Below are positions 48,144-56,942 of a DNA stretch of 64,000 nucleotides, in pieces. The stretch's first letter is position 1. Every line of letters begins with the position of its first letter. The notes under the pieces are model-generated. The model worked only from the letters and a program-made list of their open reading frames with translations, ran no database searches and was not told the DNA's origin. A program made the translations under genes and the position numbers. The stretch comes from JAVBQJ01 sp031549115 (GTDB lineage: Bacteria > Verrucomicrobiota > Lentisphaeria > Victivallales > Victivallaceae): NCBI GenBank assembly GCA_031549115.1, contig JAVBQJ010000049.1:1-64000 (forward strand). Reading direction: 5' to 3'.

Positions 48144-48827
48144 ATGAAGAAGACATTCACACTCATAGAATTGCTGGTCGTGATCGCAATTATCGCCATT
48201 CTCGCCAGCATGCTGCTGCCGGCCCTGTCGAAAGCGCGGGCATCGGCGCAGAACATCAAATGCGTCAGTAACAAGAAGCAGCTGGGACTGGCGTTCAACA
48301 TGTACATCGGCGACAATGACGAATTTTTCCCGTACGGCAACGTGGTCCCCGCGACCGGGGACAAGTGGTTCGACGCCATCTACGAATACGTCAACAACAC
48401 CGGCACCTACGATTGCCCGACCGCGCCGAATAACCTCGACGTGGGGTGGGTCAGCTTCAAATACGTGACCCCGACCACCGGCTTCCCGCTGACGCTGGCC
48501 TACAACAATTACCTTCACAACGAAACCGAATTTCCGATCGAGTCCATTCAGAAGCTGAATCAGGCGAAATCCGCCTCGAATCTGCCGGCGATTCTCGATT
48601 TCAACAATCATTGGTTCTTCAACGACACCAGCGCGATCGGCCTCACCGCCAACGCGACGTACAGCAAAACCGTCAACAACGCCCGGATCGGTTTGTGGCA
48701 CAACGACAAAGCCAACGTGGTATTCGCCGACGGCCACGTCACCAATATCAGCTACAACCTGATCAAGGCGAACAACTACACCACCACCGCGCTGCCGTTC
48801 TGCCTCGGCACCGACAGCATCAATTGA
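48144..48827 (+). CDS. Prepilin-type N-terminal / H-X9-DG protein
   Basis: A 227-residue protein starting MKKTFTLIELLVVIAIIAIL (residue -1 Thr instead of Gly, Glu+5 present). C-terminal motif H-NDKANVVFA-DGH fits H-X9-DG exactly. AAGAAAGG precedes the ATG. It heads a rightward group with a TIM-barrel glycosidase and a GH110-type enzyme. The middle is rich in aromatic residues and Asn and looks beta-rich. Confidence 0.82.
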   Translation: MKKTFTLIELLVVIAIIAILASMLLPALSKARASAQNIKCVSNKKQLGLAFNMYIGDNDEFFPYGNVVPATGDKWFDAIYEYVNNTGTYDCPTAPNNLDVGWVSFKYVTPTTGFPLTLAYNNYLHNETEFPIESIQKLNQAKSASNLPAILDFNNHWFFNDTSAIGLTANATYSKTVNNARIGLWHNDKANVVFADGHVTNISYNLIKANNYTTTALPFCLGTDSIN

Positions 48828-48851
48828 CCTTATCGCGGAAAACCATTGTAT

Positions 48852-51254
48852 ATGACCCAGAGCAAAAACTTTTTCCTGACCCTGCTGGTCGCCGGAAGCG
48901 GCATCGCCGGCGCCGCGGCGCCGGTCTATGACTTCGCCGCCATCACCCCGGAACGCTTCAAAGAATGCACCAGCTACGGCGACGATTGCGCCATCGCATT
49001 GGAAGACGGCGCCCTGACCGCGCGCTTCAGCAACAAGACTCCGATCGACTGGTGCAACCAGGGCTTCGGCATCGTGTTCGCGGAGCCGTTCGGCTGGAAC
49101 GATTTCGACGTCATCGAGCTGGATTACCGCCGGACGCCGCCGATCAACGCGATCGGGATGCTGTTGCACGACGCCGCGGGCAACTGGTTTTTCACTTTTA
49201 AGGCGCGCGACCTGAACCGGGAAGAGCGCAACCGGGAATACTTCGCCCGCGACGACTTCCACTTCAGCTACAACGACGATCCCGCGATCCGGGAAGCCGT
49301 CCCCGGCGAACACCCGCTGCGCAATATGATCGTGTATCTGACCACGGCGGAAATCAACACCGGCCGCAATTATGAGTTCCAGGTCGACCGGGTCGCGTTT
49401 CAAGCGCTGGCGGCCGCCCCGGCGCGGACCTTGAATCCCGACGCCGCCGCAGCCGCCGGATTCGGCGAAGCCGGGAAGCCGGATCAGTTGTTGAGCGGCA
49501 GCGTCGCGGTCGAACGCGCGGACGAAGCGTTTTCGATCCGCTTCGACGACAGCGCTCCGGATTCGGAATGGTTTCACAAAGGGGTCAAAGTGACGCTGCC
49601 GGAGCCGGTTTCCTGGGACGACTTCAATTTTCTCAGTTTCGACTACCGGATGGAACCGGGTTTCGTCACCGTCGGCGTTTATGTGAGAGACGCGAATCAG
49701 GTCTGGCACGAAGCCTTCCAAAGCCGGGACCTGGTGACCGGCAAATGGGCCAACGTCATCTTTGAAAAGGAGGCGTTCCATACCGGGGAATTCAACCGGA
49801 CGCCGGATCTGCCGCCGGAGGCGAAAAGTTCCGCCCCCATCGAAGAAGTATTTCTGTATTTCGGCAACATCGAAGCCAATCGCGGCCGGAGCTATCAGGT
49901 TGCCGTCCGCAACCTGACCTTTTCCGGCAACCTCCCCGGTTACGACTACCGGTATGAAATCAACGACGACTACGCCAACCAGTGGCGCAACGACCGGATC
50001 AATGCCAAAGGCTTTCCGGTGGTCGACGGCAAGCCGTTTTTCCCGCTGCTGCTGTACAGCTGCATCGGTATCGACCGGGCCTCGGGGACCGCGCCGATCT
50101 CACTGTACACCGGCGAATTCGACGACGCGATCAACCGCCGCCGCTTCCGGGAAGTGCGCGACGCCGGCTTCAACGCGCTGATGACTTACACCTTGAACCT
50201 CTACGGCCAACCGGTTCCGCCCAACTGGAACGGCGACCGCGGCGCCTTTCCCGGCGAGGACGGCGAAACCACCGAGGAGCTGTACCGCGAAGGCGCCCGG
50301 CGTTTCCTCGATTACTGCCGGGATGCCGGGTTGCAGGCGATGGTCGGCGCCTACAGCACCTATTCCATCCCCAAAGCACTGCCGCTGATCGGGAAAAAAT
50401 TGCGCTGGGAAGAACAGAAAGAACGGCTGAAGCGCAATATCGAAGGCCTGAAAGCGCATCCGGCCCTGCTGTGCTGGTATATGATCGACGAACCGTCCAG
50501 CATCAGCCTGCCGGAGCGCGATCTCGCGCAGACTTACCAGTATATGAAAGAGCTCGATACCGGACACCCGTTCCTGATGGCGGCCGCCGATCCGCGCCAC
50601 GACCTCAAATACTTCCGCGGCGTCGACGTGGTGGCGCCGGATTCCTATCCGTTGGCTTTCGGCAAGCCGATCCTGACCGACTGGGACAATCTGGATATCT
50701 ACGGTCGGCAACAGCAGGGCAATCCCGGCTATCCGCTGCTGTGGCAGATCGTCCAGATCTGCCAATGGCTGGAGGGCAAAGAGCTGCCGTCGGCGCAACT
50801 GATCCGGCTGCAGGCGCTTCTGGCGCTGACCCGCGAAGTCAAAGGCCTGTGCTTCTATGAGCACAAAAACTACCCGATCCGCGAACCGGAACAGTGGGTC
50901 GAAATCAGCCGCGCCGTCAACAGCCTGGCGCGCCTCACCCCGGCCATTCTGGACGCCGAAGGCGTCGGCTCCGACTACACCGCCGACCAACCGGCATTGA
51001 AAACGATCCTGTACCGGGGAAGCGGATTCGATCTGTTGATCGCCGCCAATCCGACCGCGGAGACGCTGGAGGCGGAATTCACCTTCGCCAACGGTGTCCC
51101 CGCCAAAATCATCGCCGTCGACGAAAACGCCGGAGGCGAATTCACGCCGGATTCGGAACGCGACATTCAACCCGGACCACGCGGTTTTCGCGACCGCATC
51201 CCCGGCATGACCGGACGCGCCTACAGGATCCATCATGCCGACAGCAACCTTTGA
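48852..51254 (+). CDS. Secreted TIM-barrel glycoside hydrolase with two N-terminal beta domains
   Basis: An 800-residue protein with a signal peptide (MTQSKNFFLTLLVAGSGIAG). Two related beta-sandwich repeats occur at about 25-190 and 195-360, each with a W-DF motif (FGWNDFDVIELDYRR; VSWDDFNFLSFDYRM). A clan-A-like barrel follows (about 375-690): FPVVDGKPFFPLLLYS, AGFNALMTYTLNLYG, ALLCWYMIDEPSSISL (the Glu of DEP as likely general acid) and GVDVVAPDSYPL. A C-terminal beta domain ends it. The family number cannot be fixed from motifs. TTG six bases upstream is an alternative start. The last 20 bases overlap the GH110 gene. Confidence 0.7.
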   Translation: MTQSKNFFLTLLVAGSGIAGAAAPVYDFAAITPERFKECTSYGDDCAIALEDGALTARFSNKTPIDWCNQGFGIVFAEPFGWNDFDVIELDYRRTPPINAIGMLLHDAAGNWFFTFKARDLNREERNREYFARDDFHFSYNDDPAIREAVPGEHPLRNMIVYLTTAEINTGRNYEFQVDRVAFQALAAAPARTLNPDAAAAAGFGEAGKPDQLLSGSVAVERADEAFSIRFDDSAPDSEWFHKGVKVTLPEPVSWDDFNFLSFDYRMEPGFVTVGVYVRDANQVWHEAFQSRDLVTGKWANVIFEKEAFHTGEFNRTPDLPPEAKSSAPIEEVFLYFGNIEANRGRSYQVAVRNLTFSGNLPGYDYRYEINDDYANQWRNDRINAKGFPVVDGKPFFPLLLYSCIGIDRASGTAPISLYTGEFDDAINRRRFREVRDAGFNALMTYTLNLYGQPVPPNWNGDRGAFPGEDGETTEELYREGARRFLDYCRDAGLQAMVGAYSTYSIPKALPLIGKKLRWEEQKERLKRNIEGLKAHPALLCWYMIDEPSSISLPERDLAQTYQYMKELDTGHPFLMAAADPRHDLKYFRGVDVVAPDSYPLAFGKPILTDWDNLDIYGRQQQGNPGYPLLWQIVQICQWLEGKELPSAQLIRLQALLALTREVKGLCFYEHKNYPIREPEQWVEISRAVNSLARLTPAILDAEGVGSDYTADQPALKTILYRGSGFDLLIAANPTAETLEAEFTFANGVPAKIIAVDENAGGEFTPDSERDIQPGPRGFRDRIPGMTGRAYRIHHADSNL

Positions 51255-52827
51255 GCTCACGCCTCCCGCCGGCGGCGAACTGTGCGACTGGCGGGAGCTT
51301 TTCGCACAATTGCGGCATATTCCGGGCCCCAAGGAGCTGATTCTGCGCCCCGGTTGTTACCGCTTCGGCAGCAGCCGCGCCATCCGCTGGAGCCAACCGG
51401 CCACCAACAGCCTGGAGGCCGGCTGCGATCCGACCCGGCCGGTGGCGCTCTATTTACAGGAGATCGACGACCTGACCATCCGCGGCAACGGCGCGCTGCT
51501 GGAAATGCAGGACGATCTCACCGCGCTCGGCGTCGACCGCTGCCGCAACCTGACGCTGTCCGGCTTCCGGATCGATTACCGCCGTCCCCGGGTTTCGGAG
51601 ATGCGCGTCGAAGCAGTCGCAAATACCGCGCTGACGGTCGCCGTCCACCCGGATTCGACCTACCGGATTCACCGCGGGCGTCTGGAATGGACCGGCATTC
51701 CGCACGCCGCCGCCGACCTGTTCCAGATCCTCGATGCGGAATCCGGCGCCAATCTGCGGACGCTCTGGAATCCGCAGCGGGATGCGCTCCGGGTGAGCGA
51801 AACCGCACCGGGGCGGCTGCTGTTTCAATTGCCTCCCGGCCCGGTGCCGGTTCACCCCGGCGACGTGCTGCTGTGCCGCACCGTGGTGCGGGACCGGATC
51901 ACCGCGTTGTTTCATGAAAGCGAAAATCTGCGGCTCGACCGCCTGCACTGTTACGCGGGGACGGGACTCGGCTTCACCTTTCAGATGTGCAACAACATCG
52001 CCGTCGACGCGATGTTTTTCGCGCCGGAACCGTCGAGCGGACGCAACAACAGCGCGTTCGCCGACCATCTGCATTTTTCCGGCTGCCGCGGCCGGATCGC
52101 CGTCACCGGCAGTTATTTCGCCGCCGGGCAGGACGACCCGATCAATGTCCACGGCACCTACCTGGCGGTAACCGCCGCCACGCCGGAAACCGTGACGGCG
52201 CGCTTCATGCACACACAGAGCTGGGGCTTCAATCCGTTTCACCCCGGCGACGAAGTGGCATTGATCGATCCGGAAACGCTCGTCCGGCAGGCGGTCAACC
52301 GGGTACGGAGTTCACAGCTCGCCGACCCGCTCCATGCCAAAGTGGCACTGGAAGCTCCATGGCCCCCCGGCATCGATCCCGCCGGGAAATTTCTGGAAAA
52401 CCTCAGCGCCTACCCCGAAGTAGCGATCCGGCAGTGCCGCTTCGCCTGCTATCCGACCCGCGGCATCCTGCTTTCGAGCGCGAAAACTTCGGTGATCGAG
52501 GAGTGCGAATTCGAGCAGAAGGCCCCGTTCGCCGCCATCCTGATCGCCGGTGACGCCCGCAGCTGGTACGAATCCGGCGCCGTCACCGACGTGACCATCC
52601 GGCGCAACCGCTTCCGCGACTGCCCGGTACCGGCGATCGAAATCAACCCCGAGGTCGTTCCCGATTCCCCCTACCCGGTGCACGGCACGGTGCGGATCCA
52701 CGACAACGAATTCCACCGTTGCCGGGAACCGCATATCTCCGCCCATCACCTCCGGAAACTGGAGTCAGGAGCGGCGCTGTTTTTCGACCCGCGGGGAATA
52801 GCCGAAGAAAGCGGAAAACTCGCGTGA
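51235..52827 (+). CDS. GH110-type alpha-1,3-galactosidase
   Basis: A 530-residue right-handed beta-helix protein with the features of GH110 (exo-alpha-1,3-galactosidases acting on blood-group-B-type or related galactans): HLHFSGCRGRIAVTGSYF, AAGQDDPINVHGTYLAV (paired Asp near residue 300 in the active-site region), FMHTQSWGFNPFHPGD, and CYPTRGILLSSAKTSVIEEC. Family members are usually secreted; no signal peptide is visible here, so it could be cytoplasmic. It overlaps the preceding glycosidase gene by 20 bases and the convergent AraC gene by 63 bases. No good ribosome site; translation probably relies on coupling. Confidence 0.82.
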   Translation: MPTATFELTPPAGGELCDWRELFAQLRHIPGPKELILRPGCYRFGSSRAIRWSQPATNSLEAGCDPTRPVALYLQEIDDLTIRGNGALLEMQDDLTALGVDRCRNLTLSGFRIDYRRPRVSEMRVEAVANTALTVAVHPDSTYRIHRGRLEWTGIPHAAADLFQILDAESGANLRTLWNPQRDALRVSETAPGRLLFQLPPGPVPVHPGDVLLCRTVVRDRITALFHESENLRLDRLHCYAGTGLGFTFQMCNNIAVDAMFFAPEPSSGRNNSAFADHLHFSGCRGRIAVTGSYFAAGQDDPINVHGTYLAVTAATPETVTARFMHTQSWGFNPFHPGDEVALIDPETLVRQAVNRVRSSQLADPLHAKVALEAPWPPGIDPAGKFLENLSAYPEVAIRQCRFACYPTRGILLSSAKTSVIEECEFEQKAPFAAILIAGDARSWYESGAVTDVTIRRNRFRDCPVPAIEINPEVVPDSPYPVHGTVRIHDNEFHRCREPHISAHHLRKLESGAALFFDPRGIAEESGKLA

Positions 52828-53550
52828 AAATTCGTGGATGCGCCGGTAGCCGAGCGCGGCGGCGACCTCGGAGACATTGCAGTCCGACAGCCGCAGCAGC
52901 GCCCGCGCCTCCTCGAGACGCCAGAGCTTGAAGCAGTGCATCGGCGTCATCCCGGTGGCGGCGCGGCAGTCGCGCAAGAGCGTCGCCGGGCTGGTATGAA
53001 ACCGGCGGCACAGCCACGCGGTGTCCGGGTGAAACATGCGTTTGCGTTTGACATACTGGAGCACCCGCCGCCAGCGCTCCACCCCCGGAACGGGCGCGGC
53101 CGCGACGGCGCGGCGCGCCTGCTGCACCGTGCGCAAAATCTGCAGCATCGCCAGACCGGCCTCCCAACGGTCGCCGTGCCGGAACGCCGTTTCCAATGCG
53201 GCGAACCAGCCGCCGCATTCGGTCAAACCGCGCAGCACCCGCTCCGCCGGTTCGGGAGCCTCCCACGCCGGCGCGTCGAACGCCACCGAATAAAACACCA
53301 GTTCGGAGGTGAAGCGCGAACGCACCTCCTCGCAGCTGCCGTACTGGATCACATCGCCGGAAAGAATATTCCAATTGAATTTTTGCCAGGACAATTCGTA
53401 TTCGCCCTCGACGATATAATGCAACAGATGTCCCGGCGGCGTCGTCGCCACCGACACGGCGCCGGGGCGGCGCTCGAAGCGCCAGACCCCGGTAATCCGC
53501 TCCAGCGGCATTTCCAGTGTGGAAGAAAACTGCGTCGTATTTTTCATCAT
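52765..53550 (-). CDS. AraC family transcriptional regulator
   Basis: A regulator of about 261 residues. The N-terminal part (about 15-90) has a cupin-like pattern (LHYIVEGEYELSWQKFNWN). The C-terminal HTH pair reads WLCRRFHTSPATLLRDCRAA and VAAALGYRRIHEFSREFSAF, with a shortened spacing to the end. Its frame is open to 53715, but the ATG at 53550 (next codon also ATG) follows GAAAGG and starts where the domain begins. It is divergent from the URO-D gene at 53684 and likely regulates it. Its 3' end overlaps the GH110 gene by 63 bases. Confidence 0.78.
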   Translation of the reverse strand: MMKNTTQFSSTLEMPLERITGVWRFERRPGAVSVATTPPGHLLHYIVEGEYELSWQKFNWNILSGDVIQYGSCEEVRSRFTSELVFYSVAFDAPAWEAPEPAERVLRGLTECGGWFAALETAFRHGDRWEAGLAMLQILRTVQQARRAVAAAPVPGVERWRRVLQYVKRKRMFHPDTAWLCRRFHTSPATLLRDCRAATGMTPMHCFKLWRLEEARALLRLSDCNVSEVAAALGYRRIHEFSREFSAFFGYSPRVEKQRRS

Positions 53551-53683
53551 GCCTTTCAACATATCCCCACGTTGCCGCAAACACAAACCGGAATGACGGT
53601 TTTTGCGAAATAATGACGATTTCTCCGAAAGAAAAATTCCGTTCCAGCGATTATGATATGGTAAGCAATATGGAGGTGACTTT

Positions 53684-54823
53684 ATGAACCGTCGCGAACG
53701 CATCATGCGCAGCATGGCCGGACTTCCGGTCGACCGCCCGGCTGTCTGTTTTTACGAAATCAACGGCTTTACCGAAAACTGCGGCAACCCCGACCCGTTT
53801 CATATCTACAACGATCCGAGCTGGCGCCCGTTGATCCAACTGGCGGCAGAGCGCTCCGACCGGATCGCGATGGTGGGCGCCGTCACCCGCCACGAAGGCC
53901 GCGACACCGGCATCGTTCCGGCGGAGCTGATGCAGTGCCGGACCGAAGAAATCGGCAAACGCCGTTATTACCATACCGCGATTCAAGCCGGGAAGCGCAC
54001 GTTGACGCAAGTCCTGCAGGTCGATGCCGACGTCAACACGACATGGAGCATCGAGCACCTGATCAAGGACGCCGACGACCTGCGAAGCTGGATCGAGTTG
54101 CCGGAGACCCCGCTTGTCGGCAGCGCCTTCACCGACGAATTTCTGCGCTGCGAAAACGGCATCGGCGATACCGGCGCGGTGTTGATCGATACCGCCGACC
54201 CCTTGTGCCTGGTCGCCGGGATGATGCCGATGGAGGAGTACACCGTAGTGGCGCTGACCGAGCGTGAACTGTTTCTGCGCGCGCTCGAAAAGGCAGCGCG
54301 GTATCTGTTGTGGAACACCGAACAGGTCGCCCGCGCCCTCCCCGGCCGGATCTGGCGCATCTGCGGCCCCGAATACGCGTCGCCGCCCTACCTGCCGCCC
54401 GCGCTCTTCCGCGATTACGTGACCGCCTTCGACCGCGAAATGATCCGGATCATCCTGCGCTCCGGCGGCTATCCCCGGATTCACTGCCATGGCAATATTC
54501 GCGAAATCCTCGACGACATCGTCGCCACCGGCTGCGTCGCCCTCGACCCGATCGAACCGCCGCCGCAGGGCAATGTCTCCCTCCAATACGTCCGGGAGCA
54601 CTACGGCGAGCGCCTGACCCTCTTCGGCAACCTCGAAGCCTCCGACCTCGAAAACCTCGACGCCGAAGCCTTCCGCGCCAAAGTCCGCCAGGCCCTCCGG
54701 GAAGGCACCGCCGGTTCCGGCCGGGGCTTCGTGCTGATGCCCTCCGCCTGCCCCTACGGCCGCAAACTCACCGCCCGCGCCCTCGGAAACTACGAAGTCA
54801 TGCTCGAAGAGACCTGCCAATAG
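53684..54823 (+). CDS. Uroporphyrinogen decarboxylase superfamily protein
   Basis: A 379-residue protein with the URO-D fold signature at the N-terminus (RRERIMRSMAGLPVDRPAV) and conserved blocks RIHCHGNIREILDDIVATG, ALDPIEPPPQGN and ERLTLFGNLEASDLEN. This superfamily includes the haem enzyme and corrinoid-dependent methyltransferases (MtaA/MtbA type). The lack of haem genes and the location among sugar genes favour the second or an unknown role. GGAGGTGA precedes the ATG. Single gene, divergent from an AraC regulator. Confidence 0.8.
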   Translation: MNRRERIMRSMAGLPVDRPAVCFYEINGFTENCGNPDPFHIYNDPSWRPLIQLAAERSDRIAMVGAVTRHEGRDTGIVPAELMQCRTEEIGKRRYYHTAIQAGKRTLTQVLQVDADVNTTWSIEHLIKDADDLRSWIELPETPLVGSAFTDEFLRCENGIGDTGAVLIDTADPLCLVAGMMPMEEYTVVALTERELFLRALEKAARYLLWNTEQVARALPGRIWRICGPEYASPPYLPPALFRDYVTAFDREMIRIILRSGGYPRIHCHGNIREILDDIVATGCVALDPIEPPPQGNVSLQYVREHYGERLTLFGNLEASDLENLDAEAFRAKVRQALREGTAGSGRGFVLMPSACPYGRKLTARALGNYEVMLEETCQ

Positions 54824-54898
54824 TGACCGCCACATCCTGCGCAACCCCATCCAACCGGTAAAGTTCTCAGAACAACCGGTTTTTTTTCGCGGCAACGC

Positions 54899-54949
54899 TT
54901 GCAACCCGACAATGACGGTGCTATATTGTAAAAAATGTAAACGTTTTTA
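54899..54949 (+). promoter_or_regulatory. Promoter and operator of the LacI gene at 54968
   Basis: TTGCAA (54899-54904), a 17-bp spacer and TATATT (54922-54927), then the operator TGTAAACGTTTTTA (54936-54949). The same core TGTAAACGTTTT is found before the downstream operon at 56142. Confidence 0.7.
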
Positions 54950-54967
54950 AAAATATTCAAGACGGTC

Positions 54968-56062
54968 ATGAAAAAAATCACACCTCCTCCGGCCCGGGAA
55001 TCCTCCATCGAGGATGTGGCCAAACTGGCGGGCGTCTCCTGTGCTTCGGTGTCCCGGGTCGTCAACCGGCTGGGCAATGTGAGCTCCAAGATGGAGGAGC
55101 GGGTGCGCCGGGCGATCGAGGAGCTTCATTACCGTCCCAACTCCTACAGCCGGACGCTGCGCTCCGGCAAAACCAACACCGTGGCCATCTACCGGACTTC
55201 ACTGGCCCAGAAAGACGAATTGTACAGCGAAACGCTGATTCAGAAGCTGACCAGCCAGTTGAGCAGCCAGAATTATCGCGTCGTGCTGGAGTTGTTGCGC
55301 AGTCAGCCCGACGGGCGGCACACTTTAGACGGAGAAAACGGTCCCAACCGGGAAGTGGACGGCATTTGCGTGGTCGGCCACACCGACCAGGCGGATCTGG
55401 AAGTGATGAGCCGCTGGGATTTGCCGGTCTGTCTGCTCAACCTGACCTTCGACCACCCCAATTTCATTTCGGTGAGCCTGGCCGACAGCGCCGGCAGCGC
55501 CGAAGCCGTTCAATACCTGTTTGCGCTGGGGCGGCGCAAAATCGCCTTCGTCTACGGCAATCTGCAATGGCCGGGCCCCCGGGGACGCCTGGAGGGTTAC
55601 CGCGAAGCCCACCGCAAATTTGCCGTCCCGATGCAGCCGGAATTCCTGGTGCAAGTCGACTTGGACGAACAGAACTACACCGGCGGCTTTCACGCCGTGG
55701 AGAAACTCCTGCAGCTGCCCGACCGGCCCGACGCGATTCTCTTCGTCAACGATTGGTATGCCGTCGGCGGCCTCGCCGCCCTGCGCCAGCACGGCGTCCG
55801 GGTCCCCGAAGAGATCAGCATCATCGGCTTCGACGACAGCTGGCTGGCGCCCCAGGTCTTGCCGCCGCTCTCCACCATCAGCCTGGAGCCGGAGGAGCTC
55901 TGCTCGGTGGCGGTCGAGGCACTGTTGAAAAAAATCGAACAACGCCCGCTGTTGCGCTCCGAATACCTCATCCGGCCGCGGTTGATGGTGCGCCAGAGCT
56001 GTTCGCCGCTGCACCGCACCGAACCCGTTTCCCGGGCAAACGCTCCGGAGATTTCGCCTTGA
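54968..56062 (+). CDS. LacI family transcriptional regulator
   Basis: A 364-residue LacI/GalR regulator. HTH at about 10-35 (SIEDVAKLAGVSCASVSRVV), hinge RRAIEELHYRPNSYSRTLRS, ligand domain from about 70. A small insertion or extension with EELLRSQPDGRHTL-type sequence may reflect family variation. Operators TGTAAACGTTTT precede both this gene and the following operon, so it should repress both. The operator resembles the classical CcpA/LacI-type consensus TGTAAACGNTTNCA. Confidence 0.9.
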   Translation: MKKITPPPARESSIEDVAKLAGVSCASVSRVVNRLGNVSSKMEERVRRAIEELHYRPNSYSRTLRSGKTNTVAIYRTSLAQKDELYSETLIQKLTSQLSSQNYRVVLELLRSQPDGRHTLDGENGPNREVDGICVVGHTDQADLEVMSRWDLPVCLLNLTFDHPNFISVSLADSAGSAEAVQYLFALGRRKIAFVYGNLQWPGPRGRLEGYREAHRKFAVPMQPEFLVQVDLDEQNYTGGFHAVEKLLQLPDRPDAILFVNDWYAVGGLAALRQHGVRVPEEISIIGFDDSWLAPQVLPPLSTISLEPEELCSVAVEALLKKIEQRPLLRSEYLIRPRLMVRQSCSPLHRTEPVSRANAPEISP

Positions 56063-56107
56063 AAAGATAATCCGCAAAGAATTCTTGGAGTTTATTCCAT
56101 TCGCCTA

Positions 56108-56155
56108 TTGACTTTTTCGAATGATTCGCTATAATTAATAATGTAAACGTTTTCA
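56108..56155 (+). promoter_or_regulatory. Promoter and operator of the 56225-64000 operon
   Basis: TTGACT (56108-56113), a 16-bp spacer and TATAAT (56130-56135), followed by the palindrome-like TGTAAACGTTTTCA (56142-56155). The operator sits at the transcription start, as for the regulator's own gene. Confidence 0.75.
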
Positions 56156-56224
56156 ATGTTTTGCAAAAATCGTTTCTAACACCAAAAACCATATTGCTTC
56201 GGCACCAAAGAAAGGCGCAAGACC

Positions 56225-56911
56225 ATGAAGGAAAAACGCAAGATCGAAAAATTCACACTGATCGAACTCCTGGTAGTCATCGCGATCATCGCCATCCTCG
56301 CCAGCATGCTCCTGCCCGCTTTGTCCAAAGCCCGGGCGAAGGCACAGCAGGCCAAGTGTCTCAGCAACCAGAAGCAAATCGGCCTGGCTTTGAACATGTA
56401 CACGATCGACTACCAGGAATGGCTGCCGCCGGGCCGGGTCCTGCGGGATTGGGGCGGGAGCTACAATCGAGGTCTGGGCACCACGCTTTACCCCTATTTG
56501 AACAGCTACACCGTCTGGGTTTGCCCCTCCAACGCGACCACCACCGGAGGCCAATATCCCGGCGTTTATGTGCCGGCGGACGGCACGGTGCACGACGGCA
56601 CGCCGATCCATTACGGCATAAACGATCTGATCCTGGGTCTGATCAATGACGACAAAGCCTCCACCGACAACCCCATGAATAAAATCAGCAACCTGAAACG
56701 TCCGGCGGACCTTGTGGCCGCGCTGGATGCCGAAGCCGGCGGGGCCCAGTCGTACAACGGGTTCCGTACTTTTTGGGACGCCGGGCAGAGAACCGGCTAC
56801 ACGCTGCATTCGGGCGGGTTGAACGCCAGCTTCGCCGACGGCCACGCCGAGTACGTCGCCAAGCCGGGCGATCAGCTGGTCGAGCGTGTCTGGAACCCGA
56901 ACCTCAACTGA
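56225..56911 (+). CDS. Prepilin-type N-terminal / H-X9-DG protein
   Basis: A 228-residue protein with KIEKFTLIELLVVIAIIAIL (residue -1 Lys instead of Gly, Glu+5 present) and ASMLLPALSKARAKAQQAKC. C-terminal H-SGGLNASFA-DGH fits H-X9-DG. It is the first gene of a LacI-controlled operon, 31 bases before a beta-helix protein. The hydrophobic helix would hold it in the inner membrane; the rest is predicted outside. Confidence 0.82.
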   Translation: MKEKRKIEKFTLIELLVVIAIIAILASMLLPALSKARAKAQQAKCLSNQKQIGLALNMYTIDYQEWLPPGRVLRDWGGSYNRGLGTTLYPYLNSYTVWVCPSNATTTGGQYPGVYVPADGTVHDGTPIHYGINDLILGLINDDKASTDNPMNKISNLKRPADLVAALDAEAGGAQSYNGFRTFWDAGQRTGYTLHSGGLNASFADGHAEYVAKPGDQLVERVWNPNLN

Positions 56912-56942
56912 TTCCGCCAGCCCCCTCACCGGAGAAAGAACG

